Positions 1 through 12,135 are shown, counted from the stretch's first letter. The stretch is DNA of 64,000 nucleotides from Ancylobacter tetraedralis (GCF_014195655.1 NZ_JACICD010000002.1:496001-560000); one strand, 5' to 3'. Notes: generated from the sequence alone by a model not told the origin. Numbers and translations are program-made.

Positions 1-1632
1 GTGCCCAAGGACGTGACGCTGAAGGACCCGAAGGACTTCCGGCTGATCGGCACCCGCCTGCCGCGCCTCGATTCCGCCGACAAGACCGACGGCAAGGCGG
101 TCTATGCGCTCGACATCCGTCGTCCGGGCATGCTCACCGCGCTCATTCGCCGTCCCGACCGCTTCGGCGCCAAGGTGAAGAGTTTCGATGCGGCCGCCGC
201 CAAAAAGGTGCCTGGCGTGGTCGATGTCGTCGCGGTGCCGAACGGCATCGCCGTGCTGGCGCAGAACACCTGGGCGGCGACCCAGGGCCGCGACGCGCTC
301 ACCGCCATCGAATGGGACGAGAGCGGCGCGGAGATGCGCGGCACGCCCGAACTGATGGCCGAATACAAGAAGCTCGCCGCCGCGCCCGGCGGCACGCCCG
401 CCGCCCGCAGGGGCGACGCGGCCAAGGGGCTGGCCGGCGCGGCCAAGGTGATCGAGGCCGAGTTCGCCTTCCCCTATCTCGCCCACGCGCCGATGGAGCC
501 GCTCAACTGCGTGATCGAGAAGACCGCGGACGGCGTCACCATCTGGACCGGCTCGCAGTTCCAGACCATCGAGCAGGCGGTAACGGCGGGCGTACTGGGG
601 CTGAAGCCCGAGCAGGTGAAGATCGAGACGCTGTGGGCCGGCGGCTCGTTCGGACGGCGCGCCAACATCCCCGCCGACTATGTCGCCGAGGCCGCCACCA
701 TCCTCAAGGCCATTGACGGCAAGGCGCCGGTCCATCTCGTCTGGACCCGCGAGGACGACATCAAGGGCGGCTATTACCGCCCCATGTTCTACCACACGGT
801 GCGGGCCGGCCTGACCGCCGACGGCAAGATCGCCGGCTGGCAGCAGCAGATCGTCGGCCAGTCCTTCATCATCGGCACGCCGTTCGAATCCTTCATCGTC
901 AAGGAAGGCGTCGACGGCACCTCGGTGGAGGGGGCGGCGGATACCAACTACGCCATTCCCGACTTCGCGGTGGACCTCCACACCACAAAGGTGGGCGTGC
1001 CCACGCTCTGGTGGCGATCGGTCGGCCACACCCACACCGCGCAGGTGGTGGAGGTGATGATCGACGAACTGGCCCATGCCGCCGGCCGCGACCCGGTGGC
1101 GCTGCGCTTCGAACTGCTGAAGGACAAGCCGCGCCATGCCGCCGTGCTGAAGCTGCTGGCGGAAAAGGCCAATTGGGGCCCCAAGGCGGGGCCCGGCAAG
1201 GGGCGCGGCATCGCTCTGCATGAGAGCTTCAACACCGTGGTCGGCAGCGTGATCGACGTCTCGGTGGTCGATGGCAAGATCAAGGTCGACAAGGTGGTCT
1301 GCGCCGTGGATTGCGGCATCGCCATCAACCCGGACGTCATCGCCGCGCAGATCGAAGGCGGCGTCGGCTTCGGGCTCGGGGCGGCGCTGCATGACGAGAT
1401 CACGATGGACAAGGGCGTGGTGGAGCAGGCGAATTTCGACAGCTACATCCCGCTGCGCATGTCCGAAATGCCGGTTGTGGAGGTGCATGTCGTGCCCTCC
1501 GCCAACGCGCCGACCGGCATCGGCGAGCCCGGCGTGCCGGGCGTCGCTCCGGCACTGTCCAACGCCATTTTTGACGCCACCGGCCAGCGGCTGCGCTCGT
1601 TGCCGTTCAAGCTGGAAGACTTCAAGGCGTAG
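1..1632 (+). CDS. Molybdenum hydroxylase (xanthine dehydrogenase/isoquinoline oxidoreductase family) molybdopterin-binding subunit, 3' part
   Basis: The reading frame is open from the first base and ends at 1632 with a TAG stop. The visible 543 residues match the C-terminal three quarters of the large molybdopterin-binding subunit of xanthine-dehydrogenase-type enzymes, most like the IorB/aldehyde oxidase branch. A GGSFGRR cofactor-contact motif lies at residues 214-220 and GIGEPG at 506-511; family knowledge places the catalytic Glu in the latter. Family members are usually 700-750 aa, so the true start lies left of the window and the GTG at position 1 is internal. The substrate cannot be read from the sequence. 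The electron-transfer (2Fe-2S) subunit is presumably upstream, outside the window. Confidence 0.88.
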   Translation: MPKDVTLKDPKDFRLIGTRLPRLDSADKTDGKAVYALDIRRPGMLTALIRRPDRFGAKVKSFDAAAAKKVPGVVDVVAVPNGIAVLAQNTWAATQGRDALTAIEWDESGAEMRGTPELMAEYKKLAAAPGGTPAARRGDAAKGLAGAAKVIEAEFAFPYLAHAPMEPLNCVIEKTADGVTIWTGSQFQTIEQAVTAGVLGLKPEQVKIETLWAGGSFGRRANIPADYVAEAATILKAIDGKAPVHLVWTREDDIKGGYYRPMFYHTVRAGLTADGKIAGWQQQIVGQSFIIGTPFESFIVKEGVDGTSVEGAADTNYAIPDFAVDLHTTKVGVPTLWWRSVGHTHTAQVVEVMIDELAHAAGRDPVALRFELLKDKPRHAAVLKLLAEKANWGPKAGPGKGRGIALHESFNTVVGSVIDVSVVDGKIKVDKVVCAVDCGIAINPDVIAAQIEGGVGFGLGAALHDEITMDKGVVEQANFDSYIPLRMSEMPVVEVHVVPSANAPTGIGEPGVPGVAPALSNAIFDATGQRLRSLPFKLEDFKA

Positions 1633-1668
1633 GCCCTCGCCTCGGAGAGCCGGCATCGACAACGGAAA

Positions 1669-1691
1669 GGCCGGCGCAAGCCGGCCTTTTT
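1669..1691 (+). terminator. Rho-independent terminator after the molybdenum hydroxylase gene
   Basis: GGCCGGC (1669-1675), a GCAA loop and GCCGGCC (1680-1686) form a perfect 7-bp stem, followed by five T (1687-1691). The last T is also the outer base of the stop codon of the convergent LysR gene, so the hairpin sits between two convergent genes. AAA (1666-1668) precedes the stem, giving only weak termination potential for the opposite strand. Confidence 0.85.
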
Positions 1692-2596
1692 CATGGCGCG
1701 GCGGATGGGCCGGCAACCACCGCCCGCAGCCCCTCCACCAGCGCATCGAACACCGCGCGGTAGCGCGCGCTTGCCTTGAGATCCTCGTGCATGACGATCC
1801 ACACCGGCAAATCCAGCCCAAACGCCTCTGCCAGCACGGGGACGAGATCGGGGTCGCGCCGCGCGATTGCCTGCTGGCAGATGCCGATGCCGAAGCCGGC
1901 GCGGATCGCCGCGAGCTGGGCGAGGTCGCTGTCGGTGCGCAGCGCATAGGCGCCGCGCGCCAGCATCGGGAAAAGCTGCAGCGCGGCGCGGATGGCCGGC
2001 GTCTCCCGGTCGAAGCCGATCAGGTCGTGGCCGGCGAGATCCTCGAGGCTGGTCGGCAGGCCCTTGCGCGCGAGATAGCGGCGATGCGCGTGCAGGCCCA
2101 CCCGCAAAGGCGGCAGGCGTTGCGCCAGCAGCGCGTCCTGCGTCGGCTCGACCATGCGCACGGCGATGTCGGCCGCGCGCTCCAGCACGTTCTCCACCGT
2201 GTTGGACAGCACCAGCTCGATCACCAGCCCGGGATGATCCGCTCGCAGCCGCGCGAGGATCGGCGGCAGGTGCTCGGCGCCCACCACGTCCGAGGCGGTG
2301 AGCCGCACCGTGCCGCGCACCTCGCCCGCCCGCGCGGAGGCCGTGCGCAGCAGCGCCGCCGAAGTGGCGGCGAGCGCGCGCGCATAGGGGCGCAGCTCCA
2401 GTGCTGCCTCGGTCGGGGCGAGGCCACGCTGCGTGCGCAGGAAAAGCTGCGCGCCGATCGCCCCTTCCAGCGCATCGAGATGGCGCGCCATTGTCGGCTG
2501 GGTCAGGCCAAGCCGACGTGCCGCGCCGGAGAGCGATCCCTCCTCCAGCACGGCGAGGAAGCTGCGATAGAGGTCCCAGCCCGGCTCGGTATTCAT
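1691..2596 (-). CDS. LysR-family transcriptional regulator
   Basis: The product is 301 aa, a normal length for LysR regulators. The N-terminus (about residues 8-66) is a typical winged helix-turn-helix (core SLSGAARRLGLTQPTMARHL). Residues 92-300 form the periplasmic-binding-protein-like effector domain. The gene is divergent from the oxidoreductase gene starting at 2687, with about 90 bp between them, so it probably controls that neighbour. This is inferred from the usual LysR layout and not shown by a recognised operator. The effector is unknown. The start ATG follows no other in-frame candidate that would keep the HTH intact. Confidence 0.9.
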   Translation of the reverse strand: MNTEPGWDLYRSFLAVLEEGSLSGAARRLGLTQPTMARHLDALEGAIGAQLFLRTQRGLAPTEAALELRPYARALAATSAALLRTASARAGEVRGTVRLTASDVVGAEHLPPILARLRADHPGLVIELVLSNTVENVLERAADIAVRMVEPTQDALLAQRLPPLRVGLHAHRRYLARKGLPTSLEDLAGHDLIGFDRETPAIRAALQLFPMLARGAYALRTDSDLAQLAAIRAGFGIGICQQAIARRDPDLVPVLAEAFGLDLPVWIVMHEDLKASARYRAVFDALVEGLRAVVAGPSAAP

Positions 2597-2686
2597 CCAT
2601 TTAAGTATAGTAGACCCAGAATTTTATGCAATTTCGTGGAGTTCCGAACCGCGTCATCCTCCCCCATCGACATGAGGGAGGTTTCC

Positions 2687-3658
2687 ATGAGAACGGCATT
2701 GGTGGTGGGCGCGGCGGGCGGCATTGGCGGCGAGGTGACGCTCGCCCTGGCGCGGCGCGGCTGGCGGGTTCGGGCACTGACGCGCAGCGGCGGGGCGCAC
2801 GGCGACGGCATCGAGCCGGTGCGCGGCGACGCGCTGGAGGCGGACGATGTGCGCCGCGCGGCCGAGGGCGCCGCGCTCATCGTCCATGCCGTCAACCCGC
2901 CCGGCTATCGCCACTGGAACCGGCTGGTGCTGCCCATGCTGGACAATTCGCTGGCCGCCGCCCGCAGCACCGGCGCGCGCCTGCTTCTGCCCGGCACGGT
3001 CTATAATTACGGGCCGGAGGCTTTCCCGCTCGTCGACGAGGAGGCGCCGCAGTGCCCGCTCACCGTCAAGGGAGCGATCCGGGCGGAGATGGAGCGGCGG
3101 CTGGCCATGGCCGTGGCGGTGGGCGACATCACCGCGCTCATCGTGCGGGCGGGTGATTATTTCGGCCCGCGCGCGGGCAATAACTGGTTCGGGCAGGCGC
3201 TGGTGAAAGCGGGCACCCGGCCGCGCGCCATCACCTATCCCGGCCGGCCGGGCGTCGGCCATCAATGGGCCTATCTTCCCGATGTCGGCGAGACCATGGC
3301 GCGCCTCGCCGAGCGCGACGACCTGCCGGCCTTCGCCCGCTTCCACATGGATGGCCAGTGGGATGAGGACGGCACGGCGATGATCGGCGCCATCCGCGCC
3401 GCGCTCGGCGCGCCGCAAATGCCGGTGAAGAAACTGCCCTGGATGCTGATGCGGCTCGCCTCCCCCGTGGTGCCGCTGTTCCGCGAACTGAGCGAGATGG
3501 CCTATCTCTGGCGCGCGCCGGTGCGGCTCGACAATGCCCGGCTGGTCGCCACCCTCGGGGAGGAGCCGCGTACGCCACTCAACGAGGCGGTGCGGGCGAC
3601 GCTCATCGGGCTCGGCTGTCTCGCCGCTGACCCTACCGTGGCGGCGGCCCGGGGCTGA
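2687..3658 (+). CDS. NAD(P)-binding oxidoreductase, atypical/extended SDR (epimerase-like)
   Basis: The 323-aa product starts at ATG 2687, preceded by GAGGGAGG. A Rossmann nucleotide-binding motif GAAGGIG lies at residues 8-14, followed by the alternating beta/alpha pattern of NAD-dependent epimerases. No clear YxxxK catalytic pair follows the LLLPGTVYNYG segment, which places it among atypical SDRs whose reaction cannot be predicted. It is divergent from the LysR gene at 1691-2596. Its 3' end overlaps the convergent cbbR gene by 26 bp (3633-3658). A role in carbon fixation is not implied by position alone. Confidence 0.8.
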   Translation: MRTALVVGAAGGIGGEVTLALARRGWRVRALTRSGGAHGDGIEPVRGDALEADDVRRAAEGAALIVHAVNPPGYRHWNRLVLPMLDNSLAAARSTGARLLLPGTVYNYGPEAFPLVDEEAPQCPLTVKGAIRAEMERRLAMAVAVGDITALIVRAGDYFGPRAGNNWFGQALVKAGTRPRAITYPGRPGVGHQWAYLPDVGETMARLAERDDLPAFARFHMDGQWDEDGTAMIGAIRAALGAPQMPVKKLPWMLMRLASPVVPLFRELSEMAYLWRAPVRLDNARLVATLGEEPRTPLNEAVRATLIGLGCLAADPTVAAARG

Positions 3659-4559
3659 GGGTCGGCAGGAATTCCGGCCCGCGACGGGCGAGAAACTCCA
3701 CCAGCGCCGCCGCCGGCGGGGTGAGGCGCTTGGCCGAGCGCTTGACCACGAACCATTGGCGGATCTCCGGCAGCCCCTCCACGTCCAGCGTGGCGAGGCG
3801 CCCGTCGGCGACCTCGGCGGCAATGGTGTGGGCGGAGATGAAGGCAAGGCCCAGCCCCGCCATGACCGCCTGCTTGATCGTCTCGTTGGAGCCGATTTCC
3901 ATCACGATTCGCGGCTCGATGCCCGATTCCTGAAAGAACCGCTCCATCAGCCCGCGCGTGCCCGAGCCCGGCTCGCGCGAGAGGAAGTTCGCGCTGGCGA
4001 GCGCCGCCGCCTTGATGCGCCGGCCGAGCAGGGGGTGGTCGGCCGGGGCGATGATGAGGTGGGGATGCGGGCCGATCAGGCTCTTGTCGACCTCGATATC
4101 GACCGGCGGCCGGCCCATGATGGCGAGGTCGACCCCGTCGCCGCGCAGCGCCGCGATCATCTCCTCGCGATTGCCCACCACCAGCGCGATGTCGATGCCC
4201 GGATGCAGCCGCGCGAAGGCGCCGAGCGCATTGGGCACGAAGTACTTCGCCGTCGACACCAGCCCGACCGAGACATGGCCGGACTTCAGCCCCTTCATCG
4301 CGTCGAGCGCCGCGCCGCAATCGGCCAGCGCGTGCTCGATGCGCAGGACCGCGGCGATCACCTCGCGCCCGGCCGCGCTCGGCTGGAAGCGCTCGCCCGC
4401 GCGGTCGAGCAGCGGCAGCCCCAGATGCTCTTCCAACTGCTGAATCTGCATCGTCACGGCCGGGGGCGTGACGTTGAGGCGCTTGGCCGCGGCGGTGACG
4501 GTGCCGGTATCGACGACCGCCGCGAGGGCGCGCAGCTGCTTGAGCGTGGCATTACGCAT
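3633..4559 (-). CDS. cbbR: CbbR, LysR-type activator of the Calvin cycle operon
   Basis: The 308-aa LysR protein has an HTH at about residues 18-54 and a C-terminal effector domain. It is transcribed divergently from cbbF (start 4740). Sequence style (MRNATLKQLRALAAVV start, SNETIKQAVMAGLG motif) and position match CbbR, which in relatives activates cbb transcription in response to metabolites such as RuBP or NADPH. Its stop codon lies inside the 3' end of the neighbouring oxidoreductase gene. The 180-bp cbbR-cbbF gap holds a TNA-N7-TNA motif that fits CbbR binding. The identity rests on context plus family resemblance. Confidence 0.93.
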   Translation of the reverse strand: MRNATLKQLRALAAVVDTGTVTAAAKRLNVTPPAVTMQIQQLEEHLGLPLLDRAGERFQPSAAGREVIAAVLRIEHALADCGAALDAMKGLKSGHVSVGLVSTAKYFVPNALGAFARLHPGIDIALVVGNREEMIAALRGDGVDLAIMGRPPVDIEVDKSLIGPHPHLIIAPADHPLLGRRIKAAALASANFLSREPGSGTRGLMERFFQESGIEPRIVMEIGSNETIKQAVMAGLGLAFISAHTIAAEVADGRLATLDVEGLPEIRQWFVVKRSAKRLTPPAAALVEFLARRGPEFLPTLSPGPPPR

Positions 4560-4572
4560 CTGGCATTACACT

Positions 4573-4585
4573 TCAGTTAAATTGA
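4573..4585. promoter_or_regulatory. Candidate CbbR operator (TNA-N7-TNA) in the cbbR-cbbF intergenic region
   Basis: TCA-GTTAAAT-TGA at 4573-4585 fits both the LysR T-N11-A rule and the TNA-N7-TNA motif described for CbbR sites. It is the centre of a longer dyad TTCA-N7-TGAA (4572-4586). It lies 13 bp upstream of the cbbR start and about 155 bp upstream of cbbF. The surrounding stretch to 4625 is clearly AT-richer than its neighbours (it includes AATATTCGAATT), as expected for promoter DNA. Binding itself is inferred. Confidence 0.55.
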
Positions 4586-4739
4586 ATGTGTCGCAAAGAA
4601 TATTCGAATTTCCTTATGCCTACAACTCAGGCAGTGTCGGATCAACAAGAGGCGTCCGCCGCTTCGGGTTCCCCGCTCGAAGGCTCACGGAAACGACACG
4701 CCACAGGGCACAAGCCCTCGCCATAACTGGGGAAACGCC

Positions 4740-5765
4740 ATGATACGCCCGACCTTGAGCGATCACCTCGCACGGTGGTCGCAGACCGATCCGTTGCGTC
4801 GCGACATTGCCGCGAGCGTCAACGCGCTCGCCGATGCCGGCCTGAAGATTTCCGAACTGCTGGCGGCCGGTCCGCTGGCCGGCGCGCTGGCCACGGTGCG
4901 CGGCTATCACGAGGACGGCGACAGCCAGAAGGAGCTGGACGTCATCGCCGACACGCTGCTCCGCGACGCCCTGCGCACGGCGCCGGTCGCGCTATACGGC
5001 TCGGAGGAGGCGGAGGCGTCCGAAATCCTCGATCCCGCCGGCACGCTCGCCGTGGCGGTCGATCCCCTGGACGGCTCGTCCAATATCGATGCCAATCTCA
5101 CCGTCGGCACCATCTTCTCCATCCTGCCCCATACCGGGCCCGACGCGCTGCTGCAGCCGGGTGCCCGCCAGCTCGCGGCCGGCTTCCTGGTCTACGGGCC
5201 GCAGACCTCGCTGGTGCTCACCGTCGGCGAGGGCACGCAGATCTTCGTCCGCGATCCGGCCTCCGGCGCTTTCCTGCTGGCGGAAGCGAATGTGAGCGTG
5301 AAGCCCGAGACGACGGAATACGCCATCAACGGCTCGAACGAGCGGCACTGGGATTTCGCCGTGCGCTGCTATGTCGAGGATTGCCGTGCCGGCACTGACG
5401 GTCCGCGCGCCAAGGATTTCAACACGCGCTGGGTCGCCTCGATGGTGGCGGACGTCTACCGCATCCTGATGCGCGGCGGCGTCTATCTCTATCCCGGCGA
5501 CGCGCGGCAGGGCTATTCGCACGGCCGGTTGCGGCTGGTCTACGAGGCCAACCCCGTCGCCTTCCTCATGCAGCAGGCGCAGGGCGCGGCGACCGATGGG
5601 GTGACGTCCATCCTCGACCTCCAGCCGACCCATCTGCACCAGCGCGTGCCGCTGGTGTTCGGCTCGCGCGCCGAGGTCGAGCGCATCGGCCGCTACCACC
5701 ATGATTCCAGCGCCATGCCCGAGCGTTCGCCGCTGTTCGGCCGCCGCGGCCTGCTGCGCGCCTGA
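4740..5765 (+). CDS. cbbF: Fructose-1,6-bisphosphatase class 1 (fructose/sedoheptulose bisphosphatase), Calvin cycle
   Basis: The 341-aa product is a class 1 FBPase: DPLDGSSNID at residues 108-117 is the metal and phosphate-binding signature. The enzyme removes the 1-phosphate from fructose-1,6-bisphosphate and, in autotrophs, often from sedoheptulose-1,7-bisphosphate. It is the first gene of the cbb operon, divergent from cbbR, with GGGGAAACGCC before the ATG. The next gene, cbbP, starts 14 bp downstream of its stop. Dual substrate use is family knowledge, not visible here. Confidence 0.96.
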   Translation: MIRPTLSDHLARWSQTDPLRRDIAASVNALADAGLKISELLAAGPLAGALATVRGYHEDGDSQKELDVIADTLLRDALRTAPVALYGSEEAEASEILDPAGTLAVAVDPLDGSSNIDANLTVGTIFSILPHTGPDALLQPGARQLAAGFLVYGPQTSLVLTVGEGTQIFVRDPASGAFLLAEANVSVKPETTEYAINGSNERHWDFAVRCYVEDCRAGTDGPRAKDFNTRWVASMVADVYRILMRGGVYLYPGDARQGYSHGRLRLVYEANPVAFLMQQAQGAATDGVTSILDLQPTHLHQRVPLVFGSRAEVERIGRYHHDSSAMPERSPLFGRRGLLRA

Positions 5766-5779
5766 GGGGAGAGGAAGCG

Positions 5780-6655
5780 ATGTCGATCCATCACCCCATC
5801 ATTTCCGTCACCGGCTCCTCGGGCGCGGGCACCACCTCGGTGCGGCGCATCTTCGAGCAGATCTTCCGCCGCGAGAACGTGACCGCCGCCTATATCGAGG
5901 GCGATGCCTTCCATCGCTACGACCGCGCCGGCATGCGCGAGAGGATGGCCGAGGAGGCGGGGCGCGGAAACCACCATTACAGCCATTTCGGCCCCGATTC
6001 GAACCTGTTCGAGGAGCTGGAGGAAACCTTCCGCTCCTATTCCCGCACCGGCTCGGGCAAGACCCGCCACTATGTGCACGACGCCAAGGAGGCCGAGGAA
6101 TTCGGCGGCCCGCCGGGCACCTTCACCGATTGGGAGCCGATCCCGACCCCGACCGACCTGTTGTTCTACGAGGGCCTGCACGGCGCCGTGATCAGCGGCA
6201 ATGTGGATGTCGCGCGCTATGCCGACCTGAAGATCGGCGTGGTCCCGGTGATCAATCTCGAATGGATCCAGAAGATCCATCGTGACCGCTCGCATCGCGG
6301 CTATTCCACGGAGGCGGTGACCGACACCATCCTGCGGCGCATGCCCGATTACGTGAACTATATCTGCCCGCAATTCACCCACACTGACATCAACTTCCAG
6401 CGCGTGCCGACGGTCGACACCTCGAACCCGTTTATCGCGCGCTGGATCCCGACGGCCGACGAATCCATCGTCGTCATCCGCTTCAAGAGCCCGCGCGGCA
6501 TCGATTTTCCCTACCTGCTCTCGATGATCCAGGGCTCGTGGATGTCCCGCGCCAACTCCATCGTCATCCCGGGCGGCAAGCTCGACATCGCGATGCAGCT
6601 GATCCTGACGCCGATGATCCTCAACCTCGTCGAAAAGAAGCGGCGCGCCGCGTGA
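5780..6655 (+). CDS. cbbP: Phosphoribulokinase
   Basis: The 291-aa product phosphorylates ribulose-5-phosphate to the RuBisCO substrate ribulose-1,5-bisphosphate using ATP. A P-loop [10 protein letters not shown] lies at residues 12-21, in the form typical of the short bacterial (class I) phosphoribulokinases, which are normally about 290 aa. The start is fixed by an AGAGGAAG ribosome-binding site 6 bp upstream. It lies between cbbF and cbbT with only 14 bp on each side, so the genes are almost certainly co-transcribed. Confidence 0.96.
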   Translation: MSIHHPIISVTGSSGAGTTSVRRIFEQIFRRENVTAAYIEGDAFHRYDRAGMRERMAEEAGRGNHHYSHFGPDSNLFEELEETFRSYSRTGSGKTRHYVHDAKEAEEFGGPPGTFTDWEPIPTPTDLLFYEGLHGAVISGNVDVARYADLKIGVVPVINLEWIQKIHRDRSHRGYSTEAVTDTILRRMPDYVNYICPQFTHTDINFQRVPTVDTSNPFIARWIPTADESIVVIRFKSPRGIDFPYLLSMIQGSWMSRANSIVIPGGKLDIAMQLILTPMILNLVEKKRRAA

Positions 6656-6669
6656 GCCGGGAGACCACC

Positions 6670-8709
6670 ATGCTCAACCGACCCAACGACCAGGCCTTTG
6701 GCGACCCGGCTGTCCGCGAGCCGGCCCTCGATGTCGAAGAGGCTCACGTCGACATGGCCAATGCCCTGCGCGCCCTCGCCATGGATGCGGTGGAACGCGC
6801 GAAGTCCGGCCATCCCGGCATGCCGATGGGCATGGCCGATGTCGCCACCGCGCTGTTCACCCGCTTCATGAAGGTCGATCCCTCGCGCCCCAACTGGGCC
6901 GACCGCGACCGCTTCATCCTCTCGGCCGGGCACGGCTCGATGCTGCTCTACGCGATCCACCATCTCATCGGCTATGCCGATATGGGGATCGACGAGATCA
7001 AGCGTTTCCGCCAGCTGGGTGCCGTGACCGCCGGCCACCCCGAATATGGCCACACGTTCGGGGTGGAGACCACCACCGGCCCGCTCGGCCAGGGGCTGAC
7101 CACGGCGGTGGGCATGGCGCTCGCCGAGCGCATGATGAACGCGCGCTTCGGCGACGAGATCGTCGACCACCACACCTATGTCATCGCCGGCGATGGCTGC
7201 CTGATGGAGGGCATCAGCCACGAAGCCATCGACCTCGCCGGGCACCTGAAGCTGGGCAAGCTCATCGTGCTGTGGGACGATAACGGCATCTCCATCGACG
7301 GGCGCACCACGCTCTCCACCTCGACCGACCAGCTCGCCCGCTTCCGCGCGAGCGGCTGGGATGTCGCCTCGGTCGATGGCCACGCCTATCACGCGGTGGT
7401 CGACGCCATCGCTGAAGCGCGCCGCTCGGATCGGCCGAGCCTGATCGCCTGCCGCACCACGATCGGCTTCGGCGCGCCGACCAAGGCCGGCACCGAGGGC
7501 GCGCACGGCGCCCCGCTCGGCGCCACCGAAATCGAGGGTGCACGGCAACGGCTCGGCTGGAGCCATCCGCCCTTCGAGATCCCCGAGAATGTGCGCGCGG
7601 CCTGGCTGGGCGTGGCGACACGCGGACGGGCGGCGCGCGAAGACTGGGAGACACGGCTCGCCGCCTCCGGCCGCCGCGCGGAGTTCGAGGCGCGCATCGA
7701 GGGCGAACTGCCGGCCGATTTCGACGAGAAGCTCACCGCCTACAAGCGCGAGCTGTCGGAAACCCGGCCGAATGTCGCCAGCCGCAAGGCCTCGGAAATG
7801 GTGCTCGGCATCATCAACGCCGCCACCGACCTGACCTTGGGCGGCTCGGCCGACCTGACCCACTCCAACCTCACCCTGACCAAGGGGCTGGGCTCGGTGG
7901 CGCCGGGCGACTATGCCGGCCGCTACGTGCATTACGGCATCCGCGAACACGCGATGAGCGCCGTCATGAATGGGCTCGCGCTGCATGGTGGCTTCATCCC
8001 GTATGGCGGCACCTTCCTGGTGTTCTCCGATTATGCGCGGGGCGGCATCCGTCTCTCGGCGCTGATGGGCCAGCGGGTGGTCTATGTCTTCACCCACGAT
8101 TCCATCGGGCTCGGCGAGGACGGGCCGACGCACCAGCCGGTCGAGCATCTCGCCATGCTGCGGGCGACGCCGAACCTGCACGTGTTCCGCCCCGCCGACG
8201 CGGTGGAGACGCTGGAAGCCTGGCAGCTGGCCCTGCATGCGGAGGGCACGCCCTCGGTGCTGGCGCTGTCGCGGCAGAACCTGCCGACCTTCCGCACCGA
8301 GCACACGGACGAGAACCTCACCGGCTACGGCGCCTATGTCGCGCGCAAGCCCAAGCGCCGGCGCGACGTGACGCTGCTCGCCACGGGGTCGGAAGTGGAG
8401 ATCGCCTTCCGGGCGGCCGACATGCTGGCGCTGCGCGATGTCGATGCGGCCGTGGTCTCCATGCCGTGCTGGGAACTGTTCGAGACGCAGAGCGCGGACT
8501 ATCGCCGGCAGGTGCTCGGCACCGCCCCGCGCGTCGCCGTCGAGGCCGCCGCGCGGCTCGGCTGGGACCGCTGGATCGGCGAACGCGGCCGCTTCGTCGG
8601 CATGAACGGCTTCGGCGCCTCGGCGCCGGCACCCGAGCTTTACCAGCATTTCGGCATCACGCCCGCAGGGGTGGTCGACGCCGTCTGCGACATCCTCACC
8701 TGCGCCTGA
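6670..8709 (+). CDS. cbbT: Transketolase
   Basis: The 679-aa product is a full-length thiamine-diphosphate-dependent transketolase. Its N-terminal domain includes [10 protein letters not shown] and the thiamine-diphosphate/Mg motif starting at GDG (174-176, GDGCLMEG), and the pyrimidine and C-terminal domains follow. In the cycle it transfers two-carbon units to regenerate pentose phosphates. The start chosen is the ATG at 6670 ([10 protein letters not shown]), because upstream codons overlap cbbP and lack a ribosome-binding site; GGGAGACC precedes this ATG. It is followed by cbbA after 17 bp. Confidence 0.96.
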   Translation: MLNRPNDQAFGDPAVREPALDVEEAHVDMANALRALAMDAVERAKSGHPGMPMGMADVATALFTRFMKVDPSRPNWADRDRFILSAGHGSMLLYAIHHLIGYADMGIDEIKRFRQLGAVTAGHPEYGHTFGVETTTGPLGQGLTTAVGMALAERMMNARFGDEIVDHHTYVIAGDGCLMEGISHEAIDLAGHLKLGKLIVLWDDNGISIDGRTTLSTSTDQLARFRASGWDVASVDGHAYHAVVDAIAEARRSDRPSLIACRTTIGFGAPTKAGTEGAHGAPLGATEIEGARQRLGWSHPPFEIPENVRAAWLGVATRGRAAREDWETRLAASGRRAEFEARIEGELPADFDEKLTAYKRELSETRPNVASRKASEMVLGIINAATDLTLGGSADLTHSNLTLTKGLGSVAPGDYAGRYVHYGIREHAMSAVMNGLALHGGFIPYGGTFLVFSDYARGGIRLSALMGQRVVYVFTHDSIGLGEDGPTHQPVEHLAMLRATPNLHVFRPADAVETLEAWQLALHAEGTPSVLALSRQNLPTFRTEHTDENLTGYGAYVARKPKRRRDVTLLATGSEVEIAFRAADMLALRDVDAAVVSMPCWELFETQSADYRRQVLGTAPRVAVEAAARLGWDRWIGERGRFVGMNGFGASAPAPELYQHFGITPAGVVDAVCDILTCA

Positions 8710-8726
8710 GCCTGAGGAGAACCCCA

Positions 8727-9812
8727 ATGGCCCGCATCACCCTTCGCCAGCTGCTCGACCACGCCGCCGAGCACGGCTACGGCGTCCCCGCCTTCAACAT
8801 CAACAACATGGAGCAGGGCCTCGCCATTCTGGAGGCGGCTTCCGCGGTCGACGCGCCCGTCATCATGCAGGCAAGCCGCGGCGCGCGCTCCTATGCCGGC
8901 GACGTCATGCTCTCGCGCATGATCGAGGCGCTGACCGAAATGTACCCGGCGATCCCGATCTGCATGCATCAGGACCACGGGAACAACGAGGCGACCTGCC
9001 TCTCCGCCATCCAGCACGGCTTTACCTCGGTCATGATGGACGGCTCGCTCAAGGCGGACGCCAGGACGCCGGCGGATTACGACTACAACGTCACTATTAC
9101 CCGCCGCGTGGTCGACGCCGCGCACTGGGTCGGCGCCTCGGTCGAGGGCGAACTCGGCGTGCTCGGCTCGCTGGAGAGCGGGGCCGGCGAACAGGAGGAC
9201 GGGCACGGCGCGGAAGGCGCGCTGAGCCACGACCAATTGCTCACCGATCCGGCCCAGGCGGTCGAGTTCGTCGCCGCGACCCGGGTCGACGCGCTCGCCA
9301 TCGCCATGGGCACCTCGCACGGCGCCTACAAGTTCTCGCGCAAGCCGGATGGCGACATCCTCGCCATGCATGTGATCGAGGAAATCCATAGCCGGCTGCC
9401 GAACGTGCATCTGGTCATGCACGGCTCCTCCTCGGTGCCGCAGGCGCTGCAGGACCTGTTCAACGCCTCGGGTGGCGAGATGCCCCAGACCTGGGGCGTG
9501 CCGGTGGAGGAGATCGTGCGCGGCATCCGGCACGGGGTGCGCAAGGTCAATATCGATACCGATTGCCGGCTCGCCATGACCGCGCAGTTTCGCAAGGTCG
9601 CCACCGGATCGGTCTCCGAGTTCGACCCGCGCAAGTTCCTGAAACCCGCCATGGACGCGATGCGCGACCTGTGCCGCGAGCGCTTCGAGCAGTTTGGCAC
9701 GGCGGGACAGGCCTCGAAGATCACTCCCCTGCCGCTGGCGGCGATGGCCAAGCGCTATGCCTCGGGCGCGCTCGATCCAGTGATCGGCGGCGCCCGCGCC
9801 GCGGCGGAATGA
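8727..9812 (+). CDS. cbbA: Fructose-bisphosphate aldolase class II, Calvin cycle subtype
   Basis: The 361-aa product is a zinc-dependent class II aldolase. The metal/active-site segment CMHQDHGNN lies at residues 79-87 and a second metal-binding histidine occurs in [10 protein letters not shown]. It condenses dihydroxyacetone phosphate with glyceraldehyde-3-phosphate (or erythrose-4-phosphate) in sugar regeneration. The ATG at 8727 is preceded by TGAGGAGAACCCCA, a strong ribosome-binding site. The gene sits between cbbT and cbbL. A 192-bp gap rich in dyads separates it from cbbL, unlike the tight spacing upstream. Confidence 0.95.
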   Translation: MARITLRQLLDHAAEHGYGVPAFNINNMEQGLAILEAASAVDAPVIMQASRGARSYAGDVMLSRMIEALTEMYPAIPICMHQDHGNNEATCLSAIQHGFTSVMMDGSLKADARTPADYDYNVTITRRVVDAAHWVGASVEGELGVLGSLESGAGEQEDGHGAEGALSHDQLLTDPAQAVEFVAATRVDALAIAMGTSHGAYKFSRKPDGDILAMHVIEEIHSRLPNVHLVMHGSSSVPQALQDLFNASGGEMPQTWGVPVEEIVRGIRHGVRKVNIDTDCRLAMTAQFRKVATGSVSEFDPRKFLKPAMDAMRDLCRERFEQFGTAGQASKITPLPLAAMAKRYASGALDPVIGGARAAAE

Positions 9813-11474
<1,662 letters not shown>

Positions 11475-11487
11475 GCCGTCCCTTGCC

Positions 11488-11519
11488 GTCCCGGACGCGC
11501 ATGCAGCGCGATCCGGGAC
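11488..11519. repeat. Stem-loop between cbbL and cbbS
   Basis: GTCCCGGA (11488-11495) pairs with TCCGGGAC (11512-11519), and the inner CGCGC/GCGCG arms extend the stem around an ATGCA loop. No T-run follows, so it is not a classical terminator. It may be a dispersed palindromic repeat or an mRNA-processing/stability element in the cbbLS transcript. Function is inferred. Confidence 0.6.
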
Positions 11520-11589
11520 CGTGGGATGCCCTTGGAACCCCATCCCGGCCCGGCCTCTGGTCGCGCGGGACGAAGAGCGAGACACCACC

Positions 11590-12009
11590 ATGCGCCTTAC
11601 CCAGGGAGCTTTCTCCTTCCTGCCGGACCTCACGGACCAGCAGATCACCCGCCAGGTGCAGTACTGCATCGACAATGGCTGGGCGGTGAATATCGAGTTC
11701 ACCGACGATCCCCACCCGCGCAACTCCTATTGGGAGCTGTGGGGCCAGCCCATGTTCGACGTGCGCGACGCCGCCGGCGTCATGTTCGAGCTGAACGAGT
11801 GCCGCAAGGCGCACAAGGGCCAGCATTACATCCGGGTGAGCGCCTTCGATTCCACCCATACCTGGGAATCGCTGCGCCTCTCCTTCATCACCGACCGCCC
11901 CGCCGACGAGCCCGGCTTCACGCTGGAGCGGCAGGAGGTCGAGGGCCGCTCGATCCGCTACACCACCCGCGCCTATGCGGCGAACCGCCCGGAGGGCGCG
12001 CGCTACTAG
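11590..12009 (+). CDS. cbbS: RuBisCO small subunit, red-type
   Basis: The 139-aa product begins MRLTQGAFSFLPDLTDQQI, typical of red-type small subunits, and has the longer C-terminal extension (after residue 100) known from forms IC/ID. There it makes the beta-hairpin lining the central channel of the L8S8 complex. The HPRNSYWELWG core is conserved. The ATG at 11590 was chosen over earlier in-frame codons because the protein family starts there and AAGAGCGAGA precedes it. The next hairpin (12136-12173) is a likely partial terminator. Confidence 0.97.
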   Translation: MRLTQGAFSFLPDLTDQQITRQVQYCIDNGWAVNIEFTDDPHPRNSYWELWGQPMFDVRDAAGVMFELNECRKAHKGQHYIRVSAFDSTHTWESLRLSFITDRPADEPGFTLERQEVEGRSIRYTTRAYAANRPEGARY

Positions 12010-12135
12010 GCGGATCCCTCCTGCGTTTTCGCGGCGCGGTGCCAGTCCGCCGCGAACACGCTCCCCCATCCGTCGGTCTCCCTCTACTCCCCCGACGGAA
12101 CTATCGCGGTCGACCTGTTTCCTCCCCGACCGCGA

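Noticed and set aside
1271-2686. Long N-terminal extension of the oxidoreductase frame running back through the LysR gene
   Set aside because: The Rossmann motif begins right after ATG 2687 with a good ribosome-binding site, and the extension is the shadow of the LysR and hydroxylase genes.
6511-8727. A 738-codon minus-strand open frame opposite cbbT
   Set aside because: Transketolase on the plus strand is complete and fits the operon; the antisense translation shows no known motif.
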